This document shows positions 44,223-51,083 of a DNA stretch of 64,000 bases, piece by piece (position 1 is the stretch's first letter; each line of letters starts with the position of its first letter). The stretch comes from Hymenobacter amundsenii (GTDB lineage Bacteria > Bacteroidota > Bacteroidia > Cytophagales > Hymenobacteraceae), in the NCBI RefSeq assembly GCF_002204745.1, contig NZ_NIRR01000002.1, forward strand, positions 1-64,000, written 5' to 3'. The translations under genes were made by a program, and so were the position numbers. Below the pieces are notes generated by a model. It had not been told where the DNA came from and ran no database searches. It was given only the letters and a program-made list of their open reading frames with translations.

Positions 44223-44257
44223 ACCCCTTTGCCGCCCAGGTAGCAAAGGGGTTTTTT
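44223..44257 (+). terminator. Terminator after the 43785 gene
   Basis: Perfect 10-bp stem ACCCCTTTGC / GCAAAGGGGT with a ten-base loop, followed by six T. Confidence 0.88.
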
Positions 44258-44508
44258 GTGCCTTAACGAGCCCATTGGTCAGAATTTTCGATTTTTGTAT
44301 AATGTTGGTTTATTGATTCAGGCGGAAATAGATGATATTTGTATAAGTCAATTTATACTGATAAATATAAGTGGTGCAAAATATTCATGAAAAGATGAAT
44401 TTTATATGATAAATAAATACGATATCTTCATTACTAGCTAGATACACCAGTTCCTATTAGGACTTATGTCTGCAGCTACAAGATCTTCCACCACCTTCCT
44501 TCCTTTCT
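44258..44508 (+). promoter_or_regulatory. AT-rich upstream region of a small secreted protein gene
   Basis: Together with the terminator just before it, this makes a gene-free stretch of about 310 bases. From about 44281 to 44450 the DNA is strikingly AT-rich for this genome, with words such as TTTTTGTATAATG and GATATTTGTATAAG. No gene fits. It most likely holds the promoter of the gene at 44509, possibly a strongly regulated one, but I cannot fix a single -7 box. Confidence 0.4.
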
Positions 44509-44814
44509 ATGTTCAAAACCCTACTTCTCCTTATTTTGGCTTTTGTGATGATGCTGGAACCGGATGCGGTGCTGGCACGCGGCCATTCTGCTGCCGCTGC
44601 CAACACCGAGGCGGCGGGCCTCAACCTGTTCCGGCGCAGCCCCAAGCGGGGCCGGCCCAATTACGTAGCTTACCATGGCAACAGCCGGCACAAAGCCAAA
44701 AAGCTTGGCACTATTCGCCGCTGGAAACTGCATCGCAAAGCCATTAAAAAGCGCCGGGCGCGCGGCGTGCCTAGCGTACGCGTCGGCGCTCCTACCCGGG
44801 TGCTGAAAAAGTAA
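44509..44814 (+). CDS. Small secreted basic protein
   Basis: A 101-residue protein with a signal peptide (MFKTLLLLILAFVMM to VLARG) and a very basic mature part (NSRHKAKKLGTIRRWKLHRKAIKKRRARG). No domain recognised. It stands alone behind an AT-rich upstream region and has a hairpin downstream. The charge suggests binding to nucleic acid, lipopolysaccharide or cell wall, but this is inference only. Confidence 0.7.
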   Translation: MFKTLLLLILAFVMMLEPDAVLARGHSAAAANTEAAGLNLFRRSPKRGRPNYVAYHGNSRHKAKKLGTIRRWKLHRKAIKKRRARGVPSVRVGAPTRVLKK

Positions 44815-44835
44815 CCGCCGCCGCTGTGTTACCCA

Positions 44836-44869
44836 CCACGAGCCGCTTCCTTCCCGGAAGCGCTCGTGG
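44836..44869 (+). terminator. Hairpin after the small basic protein gene
   Basis: Arms CCACGAGCCGCTTCC / GGAAGCGCTCGTGG, one bulge, followed by CTTTAT. Weak T tail, so a moderate terminator. Confidence 0.6.
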
Positions 44870-45059
44870 CTTTATGGCCGGCTCTGCTACCCGGTGCGAC
44901 AACCAAAACAAACCATTCGGGTATTATCGTTATATATGAAAAATCCTGTGCCGCTGGTGCAGGCCCTGATTCCGGCTCCCGGCCGCTGTTGGCGGTGGTC
45001 GGTTGCGGTATGGAGGGGGCAAACCCTCCCCTCAGCGTCAAGTAAATTCCCTTGCCCTT

Positions 45060-46589
45060 ATGAATGAAGTAATTGAGATTCGGCACCTGCGTGCCGACGA
45101 CTACGAATCGTTTAAAGCCGCCATGCTGCGGGCTTACCCCCAAATGGGCTCCTATTGGCGCCAAGAGTCTATTACCCGGCTGCTCGACCTGTTTCCGGAA
45201 GGCCAGTTGGTGGTGACGGTAAACGGCGAAGTAGTAGCCGCCGCTTTGGCCATTATCGTGGAGCGGGCCAAATTCTCCGACGAGCACACGTACCAGCAGA
45301 TAACCGGCGACTACACCTTTAATACCCACAACCCGGCGGCCGATACGCTTTACGGCATTGAGGTGTTCGTCGATCCTGCTTTCCGGGGGCGGCGGCTGGC
45401 GCGGCGGCTCTACGAGGCCCGCAAGGAGCTCTGTGAGCGGCTCAACCTGCGCGCCATCACGTTTGGGGCCCGCATTGCTGGCTACCACGAGCACCAGAGC
45501 ACGCTCAGTCCCAAGGAGTACGTGCAGAAGGTGAAGAACCGTGAAATTATGGACCCGGCACTCAACTTCCAGCTAGCCAACGACTTTCATCCGGTGCGCG
45601 TGATTCGCAGCTACCTGCCCGGCGACGATGCCTCCGGCGACTACGCCCTGCTCATGGAGTGGGACAATATGCTCTACCACGACCGGCCCGCCCAGGCCGT
45701 GGCCTCCAAAACCCAGGTGCGCCTGGGCCTGGTGCAGTGGCAGATGCGCCTCTACGACGGCCTCGACGACCTGTTTCAGCAGGTGGAATACTTCGTGGAC
45801 GCCCTGGCCGCCTACCGCGCCGACTTCGCTCTGTTCCCGGAGCTGTTCCACGGCCCCCTGATGGCCGAAACCAACGAACTGAGCGAGATTGATGCTATTC
45901 GGAAGCTCAGCCAGTTCTCGCCCGAAATCCTGCGCCGCTTTACCCAGCTGGCCGTTAAGTACCACATCAACATCATCACCGGCTCGATGCCCGAGCTCGT
46001 GGATGGGCAGCTGATGAACGTAGGCTACCTCTGCCGCCGCAACGGCACGACCGAGCGCTACGAGAAAATCCACGTCACGCCCAACGAGGCTAAGTACTGG
46101 GCCCTGAAGGGCGGTGCCCGCCTCCAGACCTTCGACACCGACAGCGGCCGGGTGGGCGTACTGATCTGCTACGACTCGGAGTTCCCAGAGCTGGCCCGCC
46201 TGCTGGCCGACCAGGGCATGGACATCCTATTCGTGCCCTTCCTCACCGATACCCAGACGGCTTACTCGCGGGTGCGGCACTGCTCGCAGGCCCGGGCCAT
46301 CGAAAACGAGTGCTACGTGGCCATTGCCGGCTCGGTAGGCAACCTGCCCCGCGTCAAGAACATGGACATCCAGTACGCCCAGTCGGCCGTGTTTACGCCC
46401 TGCGACTTTGCCTTCCCCAACACCGGCGTAAAAAGCGAAGCCACGCCCAACACCGAAATGATTCTGGTGACCGACGTGGACCTCTCCATCCTCGATAAAG
46501 TACGCCAGCAGGGCAGCGTGCAAAACCTGCGCAACCGCCGCCACGACGTGTACAAGCTCAGCTCGGCCGAGCTCATGCCCAAGCACTAA
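45060..46589 (+). CDS. GNAT acetyltransferase fused to carbon-nitrogen hydrolase
   Basis: A 509-residue two-domain enzyme. Residues about 1-190 are a GNAT domain with the acetyl-CoA loop VDPAFRGRRLARRLYEARKEL. Residues about 220-500 are a nitrilase-superfamily amidohydrolase with the full triad: Glu261 in FPELFHG, Lys336 in YEKIHVTP and Cys370 in LICYDSEFPE. The fusion is a known architecture in bacteria. The substrate is unknown. The ATG at 45060 begins the GNAT domain. Single gene. Confidence 0.93.
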   Translation: MNEVIEIRHLRADDYESFKAAMLRAYPQMGSYWRQESITRLLDLFPEGQLVVTVNGEVVAAALAIIVERAKFSDEHTYQQITGDYTFNTHNPAADTLYGIEVFVDPAFRGRRLARRLYEARKELCERLNLRAITFGARIAGYHEHQSTLSPKEYVQKVKNREIMDPALNFQLANDFHPVRVIRSYLPGDDASGDYALLMEWDNMLYHDRPAQAVASKTQVRLGLVQWQMRLYDGLDDLFQQVEYFVDALAAYRADFALFPELFHGPLMAETNELSEIDAIRKLSQFSPEILRRFTQLAVKYHINIITGSMPELVDGQLMNVGYLCRRNGTTERYEKIHVTPNEAKYWALKGGARLQTFDTDSGRVGVLICYDSEFPELARLLADQGMDILFVPFLTDTQTAYSRVRHCSQARAIENECYVAIAGSVGNLPRVKNMDIQYAQSAVFTPCDFAFPNTGVKSEATPNTEMILVTDVDLSILDKVRQQGSVQNLRNRRHDVYKLSSAELMPKH

Positions 46590-46600
46590 GGAGCGAGAGG

Positions 46601-46656
46601 AATAGAACAGCGTCATGCTTCGACTCCGCCTCCGCTCAGCATGACGCTGTTCTATT
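46601..46656. repeat. Dispersed inverted repeat, GTCATGCTTCGAC family
   Basis: Perfect 19-base arms AATAGAACAGCGTCATGCT (46601-46619) and its complement (46638-46656), with an 18-base loop that continues the family core. Just after the GNAT-nitrilase stop codon, so it may also end its transcript. Confidence 0.8.
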
Positions 46657-46775
46657 CTGCTATCCGGCAGAAAACCAACTATACCACCCGGCCAGTCGTA
46701 ACAACTAATGCGGCTGGCCGGCGTGCTTTCGGGCATTAGGAACCAGCCCTTTTTTCCACCCTGACTCCCTGCCCT

Positions 46776-47093
46776 ATGTTCCGATTGTTGACCTTTGCCT
46801 TGCTGCTGACCGGCCTGAGTGCCGGTGCCGCCCAGGCCCAGAACCGCGCCCCCGTTACATCTACCCGCCACCAGCCTACCGAGCGCATCAGTCCGGTGCC
46901 GGGGGTGGTGCTGCCTACGGGCGTCGGCCAGGCAGCGGCCGAACCGCTGGCAGTGCCCATCGTGGAACCCAATGCCCGGCTGGCCATGCCCTATATGCCC
47001 TCCGGCCAGGTAACCGTCGATTCGGTGCAAGTGGAGCCCGCCGTGCCCGCCACGCGCCCATTGCGCAAGCGGGGCCGTAGCAACCGCCAATAG
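46776..47093 (+). CDS. Small secreted protein with basic C-terminus
   Basis: A 105-residue protein with signal peptide MFRLLTFALLLTGLSAGAAQAQ. The mature part is Pro/Val/Ala-rich and ends RPLRKRGRSNRQ. No domain recognised. Resembles the small proteins at 43400 and 44509 in size, export and basic end, though with little clear sequence identity. A strong terminator follows. Confidence 0.7.
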   Translation: MFRLLTFALLLTGLSAGAAQAQNRAPVTSTRHQPTERISPVPGVVLPTGVGQAAAEPLAVPIVEPNARLAMPYMPSGQVTVDSVQVEPAVPATRPLRKRGRSNRQ

Positions 47094-47120
47094 CCGGCTC
47101 ACCCATAATTGGCTCACCCT

Positions 47121-47165
47121 AAAAAGCACCGCCCCTGCTCAACCGAGTAGGGGCGGTGCTTTTTT
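47121..47165 (+). terminator. Terminator after the 46776 gene
   Basis: Stem AAAAAGCACCGCCCCTGCTC / GAGTAGGGGCGGTGCTTTTT with loop AACC and one mismatch, ending in a T run. Confidence 0.9.
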
Positions 47166-47189
47166 AGGCTTGGAGGAGGTTTCGGCCGC

Positions 47190-47285
47190 TTACTTGATGA
47201 TGGTTTTCGCGCCGTCTTCCGACTTCATTTCAACGGTGCCGTCGTCGGTGTCGCTCTTCACTGCGTTGCCGTCGGCCCCGAGGGG
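47190..47285 (-). pseudogene. Orphan C-terminal fragment
   Basis: On the minus strand about 31 codons ending at 47190 read PLGADGNAVKSDTDDGTVEMKSEDGAKTIIK, split here only for length: the acidic, Asp/Gly/Lys-rich pattern looks like the tail of a real secreted protein. Upstream the frame turns into Arg/Pro-rich antisense of the next gene. It is likely the remnant of a deleted gene. Confidence 0.35.
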
Positions 47286-47351
47286 TTGCGCGGGGCATCC
47301 GGGCCGGTAACCCTTGTCGTTGGAGTAACTTCGCCTTCTCCTTGCCCGCCT

Positions 47352-47768
47352 ATGACCCCCAGCCAGACATCCGATCTGCTCCAACTCACCTACCGCGCCG
47401 ACCTCGACCTGCTGGTGGGGCGCTGGGGCTACCAACCCGATCCGGTTCTGCTGCCGGCTGCCTACCAGCACCTGGCCCGCACGGCCCAGGACTGCGGGTG
47501 CAGCTACTGGCTCCAGGATATCCGCCGCCGCACCCTCAACGACCCGGCCACTACGGAGTGGCTGCTCCGTGAGTATTTCCCCGACATGGCCCGCCGCCTC
47601 GGGGGCCGGTTGCGGGTGGCCTACCTTACCAGCCCCAGCCTGCTGGAAAGCATCATGGCTGCCCCCGGTTTTGTGTCCGCCGAAGACTACGCCGGCCAGG
47701 CGCACGGCGTCGCCTTCTTCGGCGATGAGGGTGCGGCCGTGGCGTGGCTCCGGGAGCAGCGCCCGTAG
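47352..47768 (+). CDS. Unrecognised cytoplasmic family, paralogue of 43785
   Basis: A 138-residue soluble protein starting MTPSQTSDLLQLTYRADLD. It shares the pattern RW, YQHLA, WLQDIRRRTLND, WLLREYFPDMARRLGG and FFGDEGAAVAWLRE with the protein at 43785. No known domain. It is flanked by gene fragments on both sides, including a decayed piece of the same family directly downstream. Confidence 0.7.
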   Translation: MTPSQTSDLLQLTYRADLDLLVGRWGYQPDPVLLPAAYQHLARTAQDCGCSYWLQDIRRRTLNDPATTEWLLREYFPDMARRLGGRLRVAYLTSPSLLESIMAAPGFVSAEDYAGQAHGVAFFGDEGAAVAWLREQRP

Positions 47769-47792
47769 CCGGGGCTCGCTCCCGCCCGCCGC

Positions 47793-47861
47793 GCCGAGGC
47801 ACTGGCCTGGCTCCGCGAAAAAACGCGGCTCCCCGAAGTGCCCGCTAAAAAGCGCGTGTTT
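47793..47861 (+). pseudogene. Fragment of a further copy of the 43785/47352 family
   Basis: Starting 25 bases past the 47352 stop codon, one frame reads AEALAWLREKTRLPEVP, matching the family ending (AAVAWLREQRP). No start or upstream part of a gene is present. It looks like the C-terminal remnant of a tandem duplicate. Confidence 0.45.
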
Positions 47862-47888
47862 CCATTCGCCTGGTGCGCCGATAAACGA

Positions 47889-47939
47889 CCCGGCCCCGCG
47901 GTAGCACGACGCAAACGTTCGTGCTACCGGCGGGCCGGG
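47889..47939. repeat. Strong GC-rich hairpin
   Basis: Arms of 21 bases (47889-47909 and 47919-47939), beginning CCCGGCCCCGCGGTAGCACGA, pair with one or two differences around a nine-base loop. There is no T tail. Possible structured RNA or terminator between converging genes. Confidence 0.5.
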
Positions 47940-47984
47940 CCAGACTTCCGACGCTTCAGGAGCGTCGGCAGGCGGTAATGGTGA

Positions 47985-48209
47985 CTAACGCAGCGGCCGC
48001 TGCTGCGGAATGGTATCCGAAAACACGGAATCCGGCGGTAACTCAATGTTGGGGGCCAAGCCGTCGGACTCGCGGGGGGTGGCTACGCCAGGCGTTGCCT
48101 CCGTGCTGGCATCGTAGTAATTCCGGTCGGCTGTATCGGTCTGGCAGGAGCTTAAAGCGGCGCTGGCCAAGAATAGGAGTAGAGCGCCGGATGGCAGAAG
48201 TCGTTTCAT
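47985..48209 (-). CDS. Small hypothetical lipoprotein
   Basis: A 74-residue predicted lipoprotein, MKRLLPSGALLLFLASAALSSC with Cys22 as lipid site. The short mature part is polar and probably unstructured. No domain recognised. The clean signal and lipobox are the main evidence that it is real. Confidence 0.6.
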   Translation of the reverse strand: MKRLLPSGALLLFLASAALSSCQTDTADRNYYDASTEATPGVATPRESDGLAPNIELPPDSVFSDTIPQQRPLR

Positions 48210-48323
48210 GGTAGTGGGGTATAGCGTAAATGAATGACAGTGTTTTTAACGTGCTACCTCTCCGTTCGGTTAGGAAAGGTGCGTAATTCATGGTGAAGCT
48301 ATTTAGAATCCGGAATCAATCAG

Positions 48324-48443
48324 ACCGTCATGCTGAGCGAAGGCAGAGCCGCAGTCGAAGCATCGCTACCGCTTCGTAGCAGTCGTTCAACGAAGCGGTA
48401 GCGATGCTTTGGCTCCGGCCCTGCCTTCGCTCAGCATGACGTT
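48324..48443. repeat. Dispersed inverted repeat, GTCATGCTGAGC family
   Basis: Arms of about 52 bases start ACCGTCATGCTGAGCGAAGG on the left and end CCTTCGCTCAGCATGACGTT on the right, with few mismatches. Same core as the copies at 13064, 40009 and 46601. Confidence 0.8.
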
Positions 48444-48504
48444 TTTTGGACTCTTTAAACAGCTTCAGCGTGATATGCCTCCCCAGCCGAACGAACGAAG
48501 CCGC

Positions 48505-48531
48505 GGCGCCCGGATTTCTCCAGGCGGCACG
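48505..48531 (-). terminator. Terminator-like segment of the membrane protein gene
   Basis: On the minus strand GCCGCC and GGCGCCGC flank GGAGAAATC. It aligns with the Pycsar terminator at 49243-49273 (about four in five bases identical over some 50 bases), but the stem is imperfect and the T run is absent. Confidence 0.4.
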
Positions 48532-48632
48532 GTTTAGGCTTGCTGCTTGGCGGCAGTAGCATTACAACTTTTACCTCAGAGCAGATCATGAGTTGCGCTA
48601 CGCTGACCGCGTGCCAGATGGGCGGCTGTCTG

Positions 48633-49034
48633 CTAGCCCGGCAATGCATTGGGCCGCGCCACCTGCCGATACACCCCTGGGGCGGTTACGAACACGAACA
48701 GCCCGAACAGCGCCTGCTCCAGCAAACTCAGCGGCACCAGTCCCGCTACCGGCGGCCCGAAGTAGCCCGCCACGTACACGTAGCTGTTCACGCTGATATC
48801 AACCGCCATAATGGCTACGGCCAGCGGTAGGCCCAGGCGCGGCCGCCACCATACCAGCACCGCCGCCAGCGGGTCGAGCAGCGTCAGGGCGTCCCAAAAC
48901 AACCCAATACCCACCGGCACCGGCGAGGCCAGCAGCCCCCGCCGCAAAATGCCCGCCGCGTGGGTATAGGTGCCAATCAGGAAGCACGCGGAGTAGATGG
49001 CCAGCACCACCCGCACGGGCCAGGCGTAAGACAT
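48633..49034 (-). CDS. Hypothetical four-helix membrane protein
   Basis: A 133-residue membrane protein with about four hydrophobic segments (WPVRVVLAIYSACFLIG, GIGLFWDALTLLDPLAAVLVWW, LPLAVAIMAVDISVNSYVYVAG, LLEQALFGLFVFVTAPGVY). The ATG at 49034 starts MSYAWPVRV. No domain recognised. Codon use and base composition match the rest of the chromosome, unlike the neighbouring Pycsar pair. Confidence 0.7.
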   Translation of the reverse strand: MSYAWPVRVVLAIYSACFLIGTYTHAAGILRRGLLASPVPVGIGLFWDALTLLDPLAAVLVWWRPRLGLPLAVAIMAVDISVNSYVYVAGYFGPPVAGLVPLSLLEQALFGLFVFVTAPGVYRQVARPNALPG

Positions 49035-49376
49035 AGCGGAAGCAGTTCGGTAACGCACGGCGGCAAGGTAGCAGCAACCGCCCCCAAACGCCAACCAGCC
49101 GCTACCGGGGGCGGCAGCGGCTGGGAAGCTAATGGTTCGGTGCTCCAGGGAGCTTCTTCAGCTACTGCTGGCTCGTGGGTAGGGGAGCCTACCTAACCCA
49201 GGCGGCGTCCTGTCGAGAGGCTGTGCCTTCCCCGCCCGTACGAAAAACGCCGCCCAGATTTCTCTAGGCGGCGCGGTGTCGGTTTGCCGTGTGGCGGCAG
49301 TTGGGGTGCACCATCCACATTAAGGCTGGTCACTAATTACGTTGCGCTAAACTAGCGCTAATCACAAATAGCCAAT
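49035..49376. other. Gene-free stretch left of the Pycsar cassette
   Basis: No gene is visible. It contains the upstream region of the membrane protein gene and, at 49243-49273, the terminator of the Pycsar operon. From about 49310 the DNA becomes AT-rich, marking the left edge of the cassette. Confidence 0.6.
49243..49273 (-). terminator. Terminator of the Pycsar operon
   Basis: On the minus strand a 7-bp stem CGCCGCC / GGCGGCG with a 12-base loop is followed by five T. It lies about 105 bases past the cyclase stop codon. Confidence 0.75.
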
Positions 49377-50075
49377 TTACTGGTCCCAACGCCAATATGA
49401 ACGATAAACAGTACGCCCCTCCCACGTAGACGACTCCCACATATCTTTGGAATCTGGAGTAGATTTTTTAACAGAATTAGCAGCAACATCATAAACCGCT
49501 TTAGTGACCCAAGATGCATAATTGCTAGTTCTCAAACCACATAGTTTCGCTGCATGGTTAGCAGCATTACCAACCCAAACTAAATCATTCGCCCCCCTTA
49601 CGCCGGTTTTAGCGATGAATAAGTCACTAACGTCAATGCCAACAGCTTGTTTAATTACTAAACCTTTTACCTTATCGCCGTATTCTTTTGATAAAGCGGG
49701 ATTTATTATGTCTATAACGGCAGAGTTTAAAGCTAAAGCAGTGCGCATTGCTCTAGTTTCTTTGTTTTCCCCAATATAAACAGCCATTACTCTATCTCCA
49801 TCAAATGCTGTAATAACTCCGCCGTTATTACGAATGATTTTGGATGCACAGTGTAAGTATGATTTATATACTTCTGCTGCAATTTCAGATGAATAATTGC
49901 GAACTAGATTAGTGGATTCAGCTAAATCCGCATAAAGTACTACCCCATTGAGTTTTACTGCATCATTGCCTAGTGTAACCTTATCCGCTTCTGGTACTAC
50001 CTGACCATTTCTGGTAACCCATTTTGTAGCAAAGTATTCAGCTACTGTCTTTTTTAACTCCGTTGAAAGTGACAT
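49377..50075 (-). CDS. Pycsar-type pyrimidine nucleotide cyclase (PycC)
   Basis: A 232-residue stand-alone class III nucleotidyl cyclase. Metal-binding Asp residues are D50 in VVLYADLAEST and D94 in FDGDRVMAVY. The later motif DLVWVGNAANHAAKLCGLR (about 164-182) occupies the place of the usual Asn/Arg catalytic pair, with Lys and His variants. There is no membrane or receptor domain. Together with the cyclic-nucleotide-binding TIR-like protein encoded 17 bases upstream, it fits Pycsar, in which phage infection makes the cyclase produce cCMP or cUMP. Which base it uses cannot be told here. The pair is clearly AT-rich compared with its neighbours. Confidence 0.85.
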   Translation of the reverse strand: MSLSTELKKTVAEYFATKWVTRNGQVVPEADKVTLGNDAVKLNGVVLYADLAESTNLVRNYSSEIAAEVYKSYLHCASKIIRNNGGVITAFDGDRVMAVYIGENKETRAMRTALALNSAVIDIINPALSKEYGDKVKGLVIKQAVGIDVSDLFIAKTGVRGANDLVWVGNAANHAAKLCGLRTSNYASWVTKAVYDVAANSVKKSTPDSKDMWESSTWEGRTVYRSYWRWDQ

Positions 50076-50092
50076 TAGTTGGTTTTTTTAGA

Positions 50093-51001
50093 TTAATGAG
50101 GGCCTTTTTCTTCTACTTCTAAACGTATTTGTGTTGCAACTGGAGCAAGGCGTGACGCTAAAGTATTAGCTGGACCTTCTCTATATGTCATTGGAGTCAC
50201 ACCAAGTAAATCAGAAGGGATTTTAGTGTCTAAATCTTGTTCATACACCATGAATGTTCTTTCCCTTGACAATGCACCCATAGCCATACCAAGCTCAAAT
50301 ATCACGTTGTCTCTCGGAGCTGGTTTAGTTTTTGACCGACTAGTTACCAAATCTTCTTTACCCAGAACAAGGATAGCGAAATCGAATTTATTGAATCCTT
50401 CTAATAGCGATTCAATTGTTGTTTTTGAAGCACGAAAAAAACTGTCAGTCCATATAGTCACAAGCATTGGTTGTCCATTCAGCGCAAGTTGAATTTGCTG
50501 TGCAATTGCTAGCATTTCGCGAGAGCAACCAATGAATATTTCTGGGGTTTCGTTAGGAGGAGCTAAAAACTTTCCTCTTTCACGAAGCCTGTCAGATAGC
50601 TCAATTGCTAAGACACGCCATAATTCACTATTAGCACTGGCAAGAAGTGCAAAATCAGATTCTGATAAAATTGCGCATACTGTTTTTTCGGAGGCTATTA
50701 CTGTAGCACTCCTAGACCGGCTAGGGTCAACAAGAGCCATTTCGCCAATATGTTGTCCGTGCTGACGCGTTGCCACTGCCCTTCCGTGTACTTCAATGCT
50801 CACCGAGCCTGACAAGATTAGTAAAATATCAGTATCATCTGCATCTTGCTTAATTAAAATTTCGCCAAGCAGAAACTCTCTTAACTCTACTAATTCATAT
50901 ACCTGCTCAGCAAGAGATAATGAACCATTTATTAGCTTCTGTCGACGCAACAAGTCAATAGTAAGCCGCTTACCGTCTTTCCCCTTGAGTTTTTCAAGCA
51001 T
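50093..51001 (-). CDS. Pycsar effector: cyclic-nucleotide-binding plus TIR-like domain (PycTIR)
   Basis: A 302-residue two-domain effector. Residues about 30-140 are a cyclic-nucleotide-binding domain with a phosphate-binding cassette (IGEMALVDPSRSRSATVIA, about 85-103). Residues about 152-300 match the CAP12/Pycsar-type TIR domain: PEIFIGCSREM, FDFAILVLGKEDLV and RDNVIFELGMAMG (230-242), where the conserved Glu of NAD-cleaving TIRs sits. In known systems binding of cCMP or cUMP activates NAD+ breakdown and stops the infected cell. It is the first gene of the two-gene operon and starts 22 bases after the nrdA terminator hairpin. Confidence 0.87.
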   Translation of the reverse strand: MLEKLKGKDGKRLTIDLLRRQKLINGSLSLAEQVYELVELREFLLGEILIKQDADDTDILLILSGSVSIEVHGRAVATRQHGQHIGEMALVDPSRSRSATVIASEKTVCAILSESDFALLASANSELWRVLAIELSDRLRERGKFLAPPNETPEIFIGCSREMLAIAQQIQLALNGQPMLVTIWTDSFFRASKTTIESLLEGFNKFDFAILVLGKEDLVTSRSKTKPAPRDNVIFELGMAMGALSRERTFMVYEQDLDTKIPSDLLGVTPMTYREGPANTLASRLAPVATQIRLEVEEKGPH

Positions 51002-51022
51002 TATTTAACCTGTCTAAAATAG

Positions 51023-51066
51023 AAGCCACCAAAAACGAAATAGATACTCCGTTCTTGATGGCTTCC
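51023..51066 (-). terminator. Terminator of nrdA
   Basis: On the minus strand 16-base arms GAAGCCATCAAGAACG and CGTTTTTGGTGGCTTC pair with two G-U wobbles, then TTTTAG follows. It sits between nrdA and the Pycsar operon. Confidence 0.75.
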
Positions 51067-51083
51067 ATTATTATTTACTTTGC

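Larger units (their letters stand above)
48210..48632. other. Gene-free stretch with a dispersed repeat
   Basis: No gene is supported. The stretch holds the upstream region of the small lipoprotein gene, a long dispersed inverted repeat (48324-48443) and, at 48505-48557, a terminator-like segment of the minus-strand membrane protein gene. Confidence 0.6.
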
